From the NCBI GenBank assembly GCA_004794785.1, contig SJOL01007527.1:150773-214772 (forward strand): a DNA stretch of 64,000 nucleotides. Direction: 5' to 3'. The stretch comes from Opisthorchis felineus (taxonomy: Eukaryota; Platyhelminthes; Trematoda; Opisthorchiida; Opisthorchiidae). Below, piece by piece: positions 25,201 through 35,990 of the stretch. Every line of letters starts with the position of its first letter. Position 1 is the stretch's first letter. A model generated the notes under the pieces. The model was given only the letters and a program-made list of their open reading frames with translations, ran no database searches and was not told the origin of the DNA. The translations under genes were made by a program, and so were the position numbers.

Positions 25201-25898
25201 TTTAGTTGCGAGTAGACGTCTAGCTCCAAATACTGCTTGTTATTTACCGATTGGTGCAAAACCCGTACAAACAACCGTGAGGTTTATTTTGCTTGGTCAC
25301 ATCGGATCACCTACTTTCATACTGATTGACAGTCAACGATCACTAGCACAACAAGCTGGATGTCGGCCAGTGTTCACAGGTGACCAGTAAAAATAAGCAA
25401 CCCGGCAACCCAAGTCAGTAGCATACAAAACGCATTGTGATGTTTAGTAGCATTTACTACAGTAGACTGCTGTATGCCGATCATGCGAGTGTTTCATGAA
25501 CGCGTGATGAGACCAGGACGCATTCGATCCGACTATCGTTTCAACTCATCTAATCTCTCGTTTGACAAGTGGCCGCAATGCCCGATGGAAATGCTTTGCT
25601 GTGTTCGCCCTAGGTCTGTATCAAGTGGATACGCACCTCTGGATTCTATTACATAATCCTCTTACTCGTACAGCGAGCTTGAAAGCAACGCAGAGCGACT
25701 CAAGTTAAAACAGTTCGCCAGCGTTGCTTGGTCCCACTGGAACAGACTGATGAGCGCATTCGCTAAACATGGAATCAATCAACCCGGTGAAATGTGCAGA
25801 CGTGCATCGATACAATGCTTCTAATACTTCTGACTTCACCTTGTTATGTCGAAAAAACTTTTATCGGTTTGGTGCGACTAGAAACTATATAACTACGC

Positions 25899-25920
25899 AT
25901 ATATATATATATATATATAT
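25899..25920. repeat. (AT)n microsatellite bordering an assembly gap
   Basis: An uninterrupted AT dinucleotide run of at least 22 bp stops at the run of Ns, so its true length is unknown. Confidence 0.95.
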
Positions 25921-26012
25921 NNNNNNNNNNNNNNNNNNNNNNNNNNNNNNNNNNNNNNNNNNNNNNNNNNNNNNNNNNNNNNNNNNNNNNNNNNNNNNNN
26001 NNNNNNNNNNNN
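25921..26012. other. Assembly gap (92 Ns)
   Basis: Ninety-two undetermined bases lie between the AT run and tttttt. The two open frames drawn across it are artefacts of translating N. The gap is intronic, so it should not hide a known exon of the ATPase. Confidence 0.99.
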
Positions 26013-26168
26013 TTTTTTCTAGTATTTCTGTACATCCCAGGACAAAAGAAGCTGTGCGAATACAGAGTTGGCGAAATTATTCCCGATGAAGAAACTCCAC
26101 CGTGACATTTGGGCACTGTCACGCAAAAGCAGCCGACGTTCCTGACAGTTCCTTAATCATTCAGTTAC

Positions 26169-26171
<3 letters not shown>

Positions 26172-26218
<47 letters not shown>
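26172..26218. repeat. (AT)n microsatellite
   Basis: About 23 AT units in a row, 160 bp from the first AT tract. Together with the gap this makes an AT-microsatellite cluster. Confidence 0.97.
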
Positions 26219-26223
<5 letters not shown>

Positions 26224-26515
26224 GTGCCGTGGCTCTCCAGGGTAGCAGCAAGAAAATGTACGGGCAAGGTCAAGAAGAGAGTCACCGCAGTCATACTTAA
26301 AGCATGTGATCGATTCTGTTGCGACGTCGTTCTCATACAAGGCCAAATATGGTGCCCAGAGCAGAGGCCAATGGAGGTCCACTATGGGGGTCCTTATTCA
26401 AAGGGATCGACCGAATATCGAACTCTTTATATCGTAGCCGAATGAAATTCAAGTAGTATTTGGTTTTTAGGAAATTTGTTACGTCTATTTTATATTTTAT
26501 ATCATGTCTACTCGA

Positions 26516-26700
26516 TAAATAATAATAATGATAGTTTAGCAGTGTCTAACGGCCATGACAACCAAGAGAGGCACAAGGGCTGAGATACTGACACGTTGCT
26601 CAAGCCTAGATAGGAGCAGTTGGGATGCTGCGGTTGGGTTCAAACCACGGTCCTTCCGGCTAGTAATTTCGGGCTTCAACCATTAAGCTATTTGAGACCG
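26516..26700 (-). repeat. tRNA-derived SINE
   Basis: Read on the minus strand, the element begins cggtctcaaatagcttaatg, which contains an A-box-like TAGCTTAATGGTTG. A B-box-like GGTTTGAACCC lies about 35 bases further on (26646-26636). It ends in an (ATT)n tail at 26530-26516. Internal pol III promoter boxes, a tRNA-unrelated body and a short simple-repeat tail are the hallmark of SINEs. The tRNA cloverleaf itself is not complete, so it is not a functional tRNA gene. Confidence 0.65.
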
Positions 26701-29700
26701 TTTAAAAAGTGGTTCCAACACAACGGACAATAAAGGTGAGACACCATTAGGGTTCTGAAAGCGCAGTTTTTGAGGAAATTTCATTAGTTGGAACAAATTC
26801 TACCTGAACCATATCGCGGTGATAAAATGGGTTCACTTTCATCGTCATTCGTCGCCTAATCTTTATTTAGGCCTTCTGATTGTCCTTCATCAGATTTACC
26901 ATCACTTAAGATACTTTTCCCAAGTGATTGTTGATTTGTCCGCCTGATTACCCATATTTCGCAGAAGTGTGAGCATCGCCCACCGTAATATGATAAGAAT
27001 ATGTTCCTCGTCATATCGCTGTTGGATTGTCGGTCAGTTTTCAACCACCCTGCAGCCAAAAATAAACGAACAACAGCAGGATTAACTTCCACCATGTGGC
27101 GGATGAACTTTACAGCCAGGACTTATGTGTTTGTTCCAATCTTGGATTATCAGAATAATCAGTTTGTATTGAAAACTAAGATAGCACCCATCTGATAATC
27201 GGTCCAAGTGCGACTATCAATTTACACCGAAGCATGATAAAGCGCGATGTGACTGAAACAGAGCTATAGTGATCGGATAGGGTCTAGGTGGTGACACGCA
27301 ACGCGAAGTGGGGTGCAGGTTAAGGACAATCTATTCCATTCATTGCGTCTTGAATTTGTAGGAGCTGAGAAACACACGAGGAACACATCTAATAATGCGT
27401 CACCACCTAAAAGTGTACATTTAGGAAACAGTAAGTAGAAAGTCCGGTACCTGAATTATTTTTGACGATACTATAGCCGTTAGAATGATCGTTAGAAGCC
27501 TCATACTAGGCGAGAGATGCTCCATGGTGCCTTTCCGACAGACCTGAACGACTTTGAGGAAAATGAACATTTCCTTGCTCATGGACTGATCATTTTAGGG
27601 TCTAAACAACTCAGTTGAACTACGAGCTAGACAAGTGAATTTTCATCGATCCATCGAGCTCATAACACTTTGAAGTGTTCCTAGCGGTGACAATGAAAAA
27701 AGATTAGCCACCGTTGAGCGCAAGCTCCACGGCAGATCTCATTTTCTGGTGTGCTACACATTGGACCATCCTTTCGAACGGCGAATTCAACGGATACGGC
27801 GCAACGGAGGTAATCAGTGTAACTAAACTTGGCTTTTGAACAACCTGGTTCATCATAGCTAAACAGGGATGAGTTGCCATTCCCAACAGTGTTCGTATTT
27901 TCTAATTTCTAGGATAAGGTAGTCCAGCATGAAAGTGTCACTGTTACAATTGCCGGCATTTTCCAGTTACTTTTTGGGGCTGACATTTTGTCCATCAACA
28001 TGCCGACAAAGGGTCGAGACAAAGTGGCTTTTTTGGAGGAGAACCAAAGAGGGAAGGCAGCGTTTTACAGTCGATTTCCGGGGCTTCAAGATGTACAAGG
28101 CTAGGATTGTGAAAACCGGATTTTTAAGCACAGAAACTGATTTCTTGGCTCTCTACGCCCTAACAAACTATCAACATGGATTAGACTTGCTAAGTCGTAG
28201 CAGGACGTAAACAACGCCAGCAACCAAATCGATCGCACACTTAGTATGTAACAGCAGCATGACTCGTCTCCCGCCATCACCACAAGCGGTCCCGTGTTGT
28301 GGTTCGCATTATCTCAGGCGTTAATATTGTGCAGTATACGATAGATAGTAAAGCTCACTAAACTAAGGAAATTGCAACCGCACACTATAGCTAGGATGTT
28401 AGATAGATAACGCGTTCGGTCCAGCCCCCCAGAGTGGTAGTATTCCCAGGTGTGTTACCTGATCTGAGCAGTGACTGAAAGTCGTGAGCGCCGAATAAAA
28501 TTGTCCACTCCATAGAGAGATACGTTCTAATAAAATGTTTCTTCTTCGGAGGAAGTAAACCCACTACTAATATTGTCGGTATTGCTCGCTATATCAATTC
28601 ACAATCGTTCGTCATGCCAATAATTTATGGACGGCTAGTCGGAGATGCTTTCTGAACGCGGTCGCAGAATGACTCAGGCAAGGCAGCTAGGACTGACAAA
28701 CAAGGGGCTCACAATTTAGTGAACGGAGACTACTCAAGTTGGTCTAACCAGACTTTTACTTTCACAGGGGTCGCGTATGTGCCAAAAAGGCGGAATTGTG
28801 GAGCAAGACTTAGTGAAAGTAAAGGTTTTGAAGAGAGTAGTAGATGGAGTATTCGTAGTAATAAAAGCAAAGGAGAAACCCCCCGCCTTTACTTATCGTG
28901 AGTAGAGCCGCCAATCGGTACGGTCATCTTGTGTCGAAACGAGTCGCCACAAGCGTAGACAAACACGACTCACCTCATCGCCTCTATGACAATGATTTGT
29001 ACAGTTCCTCGAGCCAAAAAGGAGAACTAAGACCATTCACACTGAAACAGGTATTTCAGTTGCTTGTGGGAACCCGACCTGGACACCAACAAAAATGTGT
29101 TATCGCTCGTCGTTTTTCGTTTCTGTTCCATCAAAATCCTCCTGAAAGAGATAACAGACTAGCTATGCAACGACGCTAAAAACGGCAACAACCTATAGGT
29201 GTGATGGTGGAATTCTAGACGACAAGTTGATAAGCATCACTGAGGCCGCGTTTACGCAAGCGTGTTTTACCAGTCACGCTTAATCGTTACCTTGTGAGAT
29301 TTTCTTGCGACCAGTTGGGATGGGGCATTATCAGGCGGTGCATTGCAGTGTTCCACCGTATCGAAGAAACGCAACAGAGAGAAGTAAGAAAAGTTTGCAT
29401 ATGTGTTCCAGAAAACACCACCGATAGTGAGTACACTGGGGGATGCTCTACTCTCAATGCAGAGGAATCGGTCTCCCATTCTTCCCGACACAGCTACCGT
29501 TTGTCCGTCAAAATATACTGGGCCGGATCTTCGTGGTGGTGCTGAAGTTGCGCATTTTGTTCGAGAATAAAAAAGGCTGGGGGGTGGGGGGCCGTGAGGT
29601 AGGCCAGATAAAACAACTGTTATCCATTTTATTTATTACACACCACTCCGTTCAGTACAACTCCGAGAGAAACTATGCAATTTCATTCATACAGAAAACC

Positions 29701-31299
29701 GAGTGTACAAAGTTGCAAATGTCTGATTCAAAAATGCAGTAACCAGCTGTTCTGATGGGAACTGAAACCCACCAGACAGCATGTCATCGACTCATTAAAA
29801 TTACGGTGGGGCGATAGGGTCGGTACACATTGTTGCCGGTTCTGTGGTTTCTCTGCACAGAGTTACACTTCGATGTTTTACCGACAGTTCCTCCAGCGCA
29901 TTTTTCCGTAACTATTGCGTTTCGTTTCTGATGGCACTCGTCACCTTCTGGTCAAAAGGTGTCCCGCGCTATTATCATCGAAATTGGGGTGAGAAAAACA
30001 TTGACGCTTCCATAATGTTATCGTGGTATGTTAAGTTTCTCAGTAGTCTCAAATTATGTGGAAGATGAACGGATCGATATGCATTACAATATCAGATATT
30101 TCTGCAGTCCACAACGCAGACGCAGTCTAGCATGAGTGGTGAGGGGAACGGTAGACCAGAAAGAATAGATTCTTGCACCAGTCAAGAAGACTCCATTCAA
30201 GCAAAGCTCTCTGGAAAAGCAAGTAGAGTTATTTTTCAGTCCGGAAAGAAGAAACTAAGCATCAGCCCGCTTTAGGAATCAACCTGAGAGCGGTTTTGAA
30301 CATTATGCAGTGGGATCACCTTGAACCATTTGGGTGTTAACTGACTACTGGATCAAAGGTTGACCTGTGACCGATCTAACATGAAGTCTTAGATGGAAAA
30401 AATATTGCCCATTTCCGCTTTTATGCGTGTAGTTGAAAACTAAAAATTATACAGCAAATAAATCTATTTGCAGCCCGATAATAGCAGTTTCCATAAGGGT
30501 TTACAAAGGGCAGAATAGTGAAAACACATGATACAGTCTGCCAAGAGACAGAACCAACTGAGTTCAAATAACCAGTCACAGTAAGCCCTACAAGATAGCT
30601 CCAACAGGACATGTCATCCGTTTTCTTCTACGGCCTTCGTGACAGAGGAACTTCAGAGAAAGCATCCACTTTTCGTTGGGGCCTACTTCCAGCACTGATG
30701 TACATAGACAAACCCAGACATTTAAGACCAGGAATAAAGGCTTCTCTGGAGTGAAACTGTCGATGGCTCGATAACTGGATATATCGGTAAATTTATTAAG
30801 GTTTTAGAACCGATAAGGAGGAAACAAGTTCATCGAGGAAAAAAATTATAGTGATGCGGAATACTTTACGCCATACTTGAGAAAAACGTCCACTGTCTGT
30901 AAGCGTGCCGCTCGAAATAACCGAGCTGAAGTCGAATAACCAATCAGAATGACCCCATTTGGGGCGGCCTTCTTCGCTGTATCACGAGGAATCTAGCGTA
31001 GCCTTCTGGATACTCCTGTGCATGCTCCAGAATAGTTGCAGTAATGTTGATGGCTCCGTTAAAGGCTGTTTCAAGGTGTCTTGCATTTTGGCATTCCACG
31101 ATGGACGAAACCGCAGGCAAATGACTGGAGTAGGAGGTGCGAATCCACAACACTCTCCGAAGCCAGTTTTCGGCCACCAAAGTAGCTTCTTTAGTTCTGC
31201 TCCATGATTAGAGAGGAGGTAGTATTGGTATGTTTTTTTGGATTAACAGCACGCGAAGCCGCTATAAAGAGGGTGGAACTTATTGAGGTGTGGCGATTT
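26701..31299. other. Intronic sequence without a supported gene (one candidate frame)
   Basis: Except for the exon-like frame at 27681-27908, frames here are short and often open in several registers at once (for example 30944-31207), which suggests decayed repeats. The plus frame 28898-29179 has no recognised motif. Confidence 0.4.
27681..27908 (-). CDS. Unidentified cysteine-containing exon-like frame
   Basis: On the minus strand a frame follows ttatcctag and runs 75 codons to a TAG. It reads SLFSYDEPGCSKAKFSYTDY, then LRCAVSVEFAVRKDG and MCSTPENEICRGACAQRW. Five cysteines lie within 45 residues, suggesting a small disulphide-rich extracellular segment. No family is recognised. It lies within the ATPase intron on the same strand. 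As a terminal exon of a nested gene it would need upstream exons, which I could not find. The acceptor pyrimidine tract is weak. Confidence 0.25.
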   Translation of the reverse strand, partial: KLENTNTVGNGNSSLFSYDEPGCSKAKFSYTDYLRCAVSVEFAVRKDGPMCSTPENEICRGACAQRWLIFFHCHR

Positions 31300-31329
31300 G
31301 TATAACTCTATAGTCCACTGAGCTAAATT

Positions 31330-33215
31330 TTGACAACCACAGACTTTCTCATATCAGGTTGGTCAGTGGATAGAGGTCTGACGAACAGACTCCTGGTCAA
31401 CCAGGTTGGGGTGGGGTTGAAACAGATACGGCGAATTCATTCCCTAAAACGTTTGCACTACAGTAGTAGCATGTCGGTACCCACCCGCTTCCTTGCAGTC
31501 AGGCTTTTTAGACAAAGGCATTGGTTGAAGACCGTAATCGTCCTCCTGTCTGAGTATGGGGGCCCTGACAGTGTCCCAGCCCGCGTACAACCATGGACGT
31601 CACAACTAAAATCATTATCAGGCCACAACGGCACCGGCGTGGTGTAAGCAACCGGGTTACCTTACTTGAAGCAAACAACAGGGCTGGTAAGCGAAAGCAT
31701 GCTACTGCTGACGTCCTCATTTTTACAGTTACAGGTAGTCCCTACTCTACTCTACACTACCCATCCAAATTCGAATGCGCTTTCTGTAGGTTCCAACACT
31801 GACAATGACCACCGTGCATCAAGCTCAATTGCATCCCTCCACTAACAATCCTGAACACCTTGAAGTATGAGTTCAGAACCTGAAAGCCGGTCTACTCAGT
31901 TGCCTTTAATGTTCGTATACTGAAGCAAGCAGGATGACAGGCGGCTCATGCTTGTACACTGTATTCCCGTTGCATGGATGTATGCTGTCTGTCTGAAACA
32001 GGGATGCAGGACGCAGGTACTGTAACTGAACTGATCACTCCCTACCTCGGTTCCATATTCCGACTGCGCACCTCTGGTGGTGCGCAGACCGCTGCAGTTG
32101 ATTATACTGGACCGTGTATCGTGTGCAGCTATCGGGCGGAAGCGTCTCTATATAGTCAGGTACCTGTTGATAGTCGCCTCTACGCGGTTCTTTTGGCAAC
32201 ATCTGTGAAAGATTCTCAAGAAAGTTAGGTCCATCGCTCCCTATTTATTATCCGCTCGCAAACCGAGCTCTGATTATGCCAAGGAACATTTCTATGGTGC
32301 TCTAGGTGTTCTTTTACATCAAGCTACAAGCTCAGATGTCTTTGCGGTTGCTGGTGTTATGAACTTCAGGTACGCTACCGACGCTGAATTGGGTGGTCGT
32401 CGTGGGTTGGACACGAAACGCACAGACAACGGAGAGCGCATGCTGCAGATGTGTGTCGATCACAGGCTGGTCCTTTGCAGTACCAGTTTCCGGAACAGCA
32501 GAAATCACTTGACCACGTGGCGCCCAGCAACGAACCAGCCCCAAATCCAAAAAGATCACACTGTCATCAGCTAACGCTGTCGAGGGTTCAGCACTACCCG
32601 TCGTTCATTTCGGAGTAACCGCGTGGACTCCGAACATACACTTTTGCGCTGCTTTTCATTGTGCTTTTAGAGTGTACGCAAAACAGGCGACCTGGCTTAG
32701 CAGCTAATAAGCTCATGGACCAAGAAAGTAAACAACCCTACCAAAGCCGCTTCCTCCAAAAATTGCCGGATGATCCGATGTTGTTTTAACGTCAAACGCA
32801 GACAGATATCCAAAGTGCTACTCAATGCCGGAACTTCTGTCTGTGGTGACATCCAGCCAACCTTACCAAATTACTGAATCTGTGAGAGGACCGGGGCTTC
32901 GTTGGAATCCTGGCAACAGACCCCTCATCGTCGCAACCACAACGCAACTCGATGCCAAAACACGCCAACAGTTTAGTGAGCCACCAGTTTCCTCAAATCC
33001 GGACTTTTAGTCTGCCCATCTTCAAAAATGGTACTCTCAGTGAATGCAGTAACCATGGAGGTGTCAGTTTGACTCCCGTTGTAAAAAGGCTTCTGGAGTC
33101 ACTGATTCTTCGTCATCTTACCGCAGCACGCAAAAACTTGACCTGTGAGAATCAAGCGGGATTTAGAACGGGTAGAGGCTTCGCCACATCTTTACACCCC
33201 GTCAACGATTAGAGC
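31330..33215 (+). mobile_element. EN-RT non-LTR retrotransposon, copy 1 (5' region, endonuclease, start of RT)
   Basis: Endonuclease blocks: VCCLSETGMQDAG (31974 on), a CSYRAEASLYSQVPVDSRLYA block, then the region up to 32220, AYAP-equivalent debris, and VMNFRYATDAELGGRRGLD followed by KRTDNGERMLQMCVDHRLVL, CSTSFRNS and TTWRPATNQP (32359-32560). An RT start follows: IFKNGTLSECSNHGGVSLTP and ENQAGFRTGRGF (33020-33190). The pattern belongs to RTE/CR1-type elements with an apurinic-like endonuclease, often mis-annotated as craniofacial development protein 2. Several frameshifts and stops are present and the copy breaks off within RT. Confidence 0.85.
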
Positions 33216-33254
33216 ATTGTTATATATACATACAATCTTGGTATTCCTGGAGAG

Positions 33255-34030
33255 TGCGTTGGAGTCATCGTTGGAGGCATCTTTGTTGTCTCTGGTGGGA
33301 CGAGCACGCAGGTAGATGGGCATGTCGCGACTGGGGCTCAGTTAGGCCGTCGTCTTGGACGAGATAAGATGAGCATGAAAAATAGAAATTGCCTACTGCA
33401 GCTGTGTGTTGACGCGCTGTTTCCTTGAAGTACTAACTTCCGCAGCAGCGGAAATCGGATTGCGAGGATCCACCACCACCTACCGTTTTTTCTGAAATAC
33501 CGACGATACACTTTCCGTCGCTTTTCATGATGACTTTCAAGTCTACGGAGGATGCGCTCACCTCACGCGGCTTGTGAGAATCTAATGGGCACCAAAATGA
33601 AACGAATTTATCAGAACTAACCTCAGCAACTTCACGCTGAACCGATACAGGATATTAACGATCACTGGAGAGTGATGCCCAGAGTTGTACCTGATGCCAG
33701 AAATTATATCTGCGGGAGGACCCAGCCAGCTCCTCACAAGCATTTGATCCCTGATACGACCGTGGCTTTGCTAGAGGCCTGACTACGGATTCCATCAGGC
33801 CGTAACCACAATCTGACTCGACGCATGATGCGATGCAAGCTAAAAGTGAGTGTTCGCGCAGACCAGCCACAATGGCTACTTAGTATCAGCAAAGAAGAAT
33901 GTTTGGGCCGTCGGGCCGAATACTCCAAACAGCGATTCAGTTGGTTACCTGCTAATTTTCATCCGCACTACCGATTTACAACACAAACGTGGACTGTGAA
34001 CATCAAACTCCTCCAGCCCAAAAGGTGATG
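33255..34030 (+). mobile_element. EN-RT non-LTR retrotransposon, copy 2 (endonuclease-linker part)
   Basis: A second copy of the same endonuclease region starts straight after copy 1 breaks off: QLGRRLGRDKMSMKNRNCLL and then QLCVDALF, STNFRSSGNRIARI parallel 32390-32520. The linker follows, with RAEYSKQRFSW (33920-33950) resembling the 'W.EHFEEQF.WP' segment that precedes RT in this family. Stops and frameshifts are frequent. It runs head to tail after copy 1. Confidence 0.75.
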
Positions 34031-35229
34031 ACCGTATATCTCTATTCAAATGTCACGGTGCTTCTGGTCCGGGTGACCATCCTCAGCCAGTGCCTAGCTA
34101 ACTTATTTGTCCAAAACTCATCAGTGTTGATCTATTCCATTGCTTGTGAAAGTTCTGTAGACAACACGGGACGCACGACTAGATGTATATCCTTAAGAAG
34201 TACTACGCACATCCTGAAAAGCCAAATTGTCTGATAAATGCGATTGCTTTCCACTCGATTGGTACTACTCATCGGATTAATATGACCGAATCGTTTAGTG
34301 TGGTCTACCGAGTGAAACCAAGCAACTCCAAGGCTGTGTGACAAAATGCATTCGTAATAGTCGAAGCAATCTCAGTTCGACTGCAACAACCAATCCTTTG
34401 TCACCAGATGCCTCAGATGAAAGTGCTCACCGTGCTATGGCTCACTCCATCCAAGATCAAAATGGCTTTAATAATGAACTACAAATGACTCCAATTTGTA
34501 GAATGATTTTATCGACTGATATTGATCATTGGTATTGCGATTTGTTTTTTCTTCAATCCCTTTTATTATTTTTAGGCCTGGAAAGAACATATAAAAGTCA
34601 TATGGTTACAATGGATGTGTTCTAACTTATTTACGTCTACCCAAGAGAAGCAGGTCGTGTGAAACAACTGGTGTGGGTCCATAAAAGCCGCTATCATTGG
34701 AAGAATACCCGTAGGGAATGTGGTAACCGCATATACGTAGCAAGGCTTCTGCTGCTAATGAGTCTTCGTTGTCTGAAGACGGGCAAAGGAACCTTACCCC
34801 GTGAGCATCAGGCGAGAGGTCTAGCGACCGCCATAAGGTGTTTGAGTAGCTCCACATGCTTATCGCTCACCACTTGGTGGTTCTTGATTCTGTCGACTAA
34901 CCAGTGCTTCCAAAGTGTGTCCTCGACAGTGGATGCCCTAGAATTTCGTGAACATATTCCGGTTCTTATTTTCACATACATCAGGACATGTTAGAGCGTA
35001 CAGGGAGCTCGCTAAAATATTCCAAAAAAGATGGCATCCATTAAGGATATCCAATCCATTCATTTCTTTTAAACTTCATCGTCGATTTAATAATGTGGGC
35101 GCTTGAAACACACGTGCCCAAATCGTTGCTGGTCGACCTGGAGTATGCAAAAGACCAACGAAGACGGGCTGAAGCATAGGTGTTATTACATGAACTGAAC
35201 CACCGTCATATAATCATTCGGCCGCCTCT
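34031..35229. other. Unassigned sequence inside the LINE cluster
   Basis: The expected RT domain of copy 2 is not visible. Open frames at 34338-34625 (plus) and 34627-34857 (minus) show no RT motif. This could be an insertion or a highly decayed RT. Confidence 0.4.
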
Positions 35230-35990
35230 GCACCTACAAATCTCAAAGTGAGGCTTCACAATATACAGTGTCTTGACAGTTCAAGGGGAAGCACTAGAGG
35301 CTGTGGATATTTTTACACACCTCGGTAGTTGTAGTAGGTCTGATGGATGTACCTGGTTTGTCAACGAACGAATATCAAGGACCAGTTCATGTCACAGGCG
35401 GCGTCAAAAGGTCTACAACCGGGTTTCAGTAGTTGCATCTGAGAGGATACGGTTTGCACTGTGTTGTTGCACGGTTGCGGGTTTTAGCCTCTGAGGGCAG
35501 AAGGTTCAAAGTTTCTGACAACTGGTATCTCAGAAGAGCTGTTGCTATCGAAGAGTCAATGAACTTGCAACCAGGCAATTCTTAAACATATGTTTGGTTG
35601 TGCAGCAGGTATTTCACTGGCAGAACAAGTCCGATGGCATCAACTGCAACGGCTCAGCCATGTGCTAGGCATGCCGAATGATCTTCTACTGAGGCGAGTG
35701 CTTTTCCAGTGCCTCCTTCGGAACAGCGCGAACCGCGAGGTTGAAAACGTGTGACGCAACAGAAAGGTGCTAAACAGTTTACGAAACGTCTGGATGTAGT
35801 TTGTCTGGATGGGCTCCATGTTTCAATCCGTTGAACGATGTGACGGTTAATTGATGTCAGTGGCATTCGTGCTATCAGTTGCTGCTCAGATTACGTGATT
35901 GGGCGTTCGGAAGTATAGGGGCACAAGAGTGATTGTGGTAGGCACAACGATGCATCCGGTTCCCTCGACATTTACCCTTATTTTTCACTT
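35230..35990 (+). mobile_element. EN-RT non-LTR retrotransposon, C-terminal region
   Basis: The frame 35273-35494 reads LTVQGEALEAVDIFTHLGSC, matching the family's post-RT '(L/F)...G..LE.V..F.YLGS' block. It is followed, in other frames, by segments equal to PLRAEG..., FGCAAGISLAEQVRWHQLQ and LSHVLGMPNDLLLRRVLF. About 1.2 kb between this and the linker (34030-35230), where RT should lie, shows no RT motif, so RT is deleted or destroyed. The element is in antisense to the ATPase gene. Confidence 0.8.

Noticed and set aside
25383..25470. Hydrophobic minus-strand stretch (NAFCMLLTWVAGLLIF) considered as the M9 exon
   Set aside because: Its frame closes before a donor that could give phase 0 for exon g, and the 40.1-40.2 kb exon fits far better.
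25769..26122. Frames containing a run of X and Ile-Tyr repeats
   Set aside because: These are translations of Ns and of the AT microsatellite.
26636..26646. tRNA gene at the GGTTTGAACCC box
   Set aside because: No complete cloverleaf or acceptor stem was seen; the box belongs to a SINE with an (ATT)n tail.
26856..27095. Minus-strand frame with a good acceptor (cag at about 27051) considered as the M9 exon
   Set aside because: It has no membrane span and does not restore the P5B sequence; the true M9 exon was found at 40112-40200.
30944..31207. Frames of about 80 codons open on both strands
   Set aside because: Three registers are open at once and none has a recognised motif; more likely a decayed repeat than a gene.
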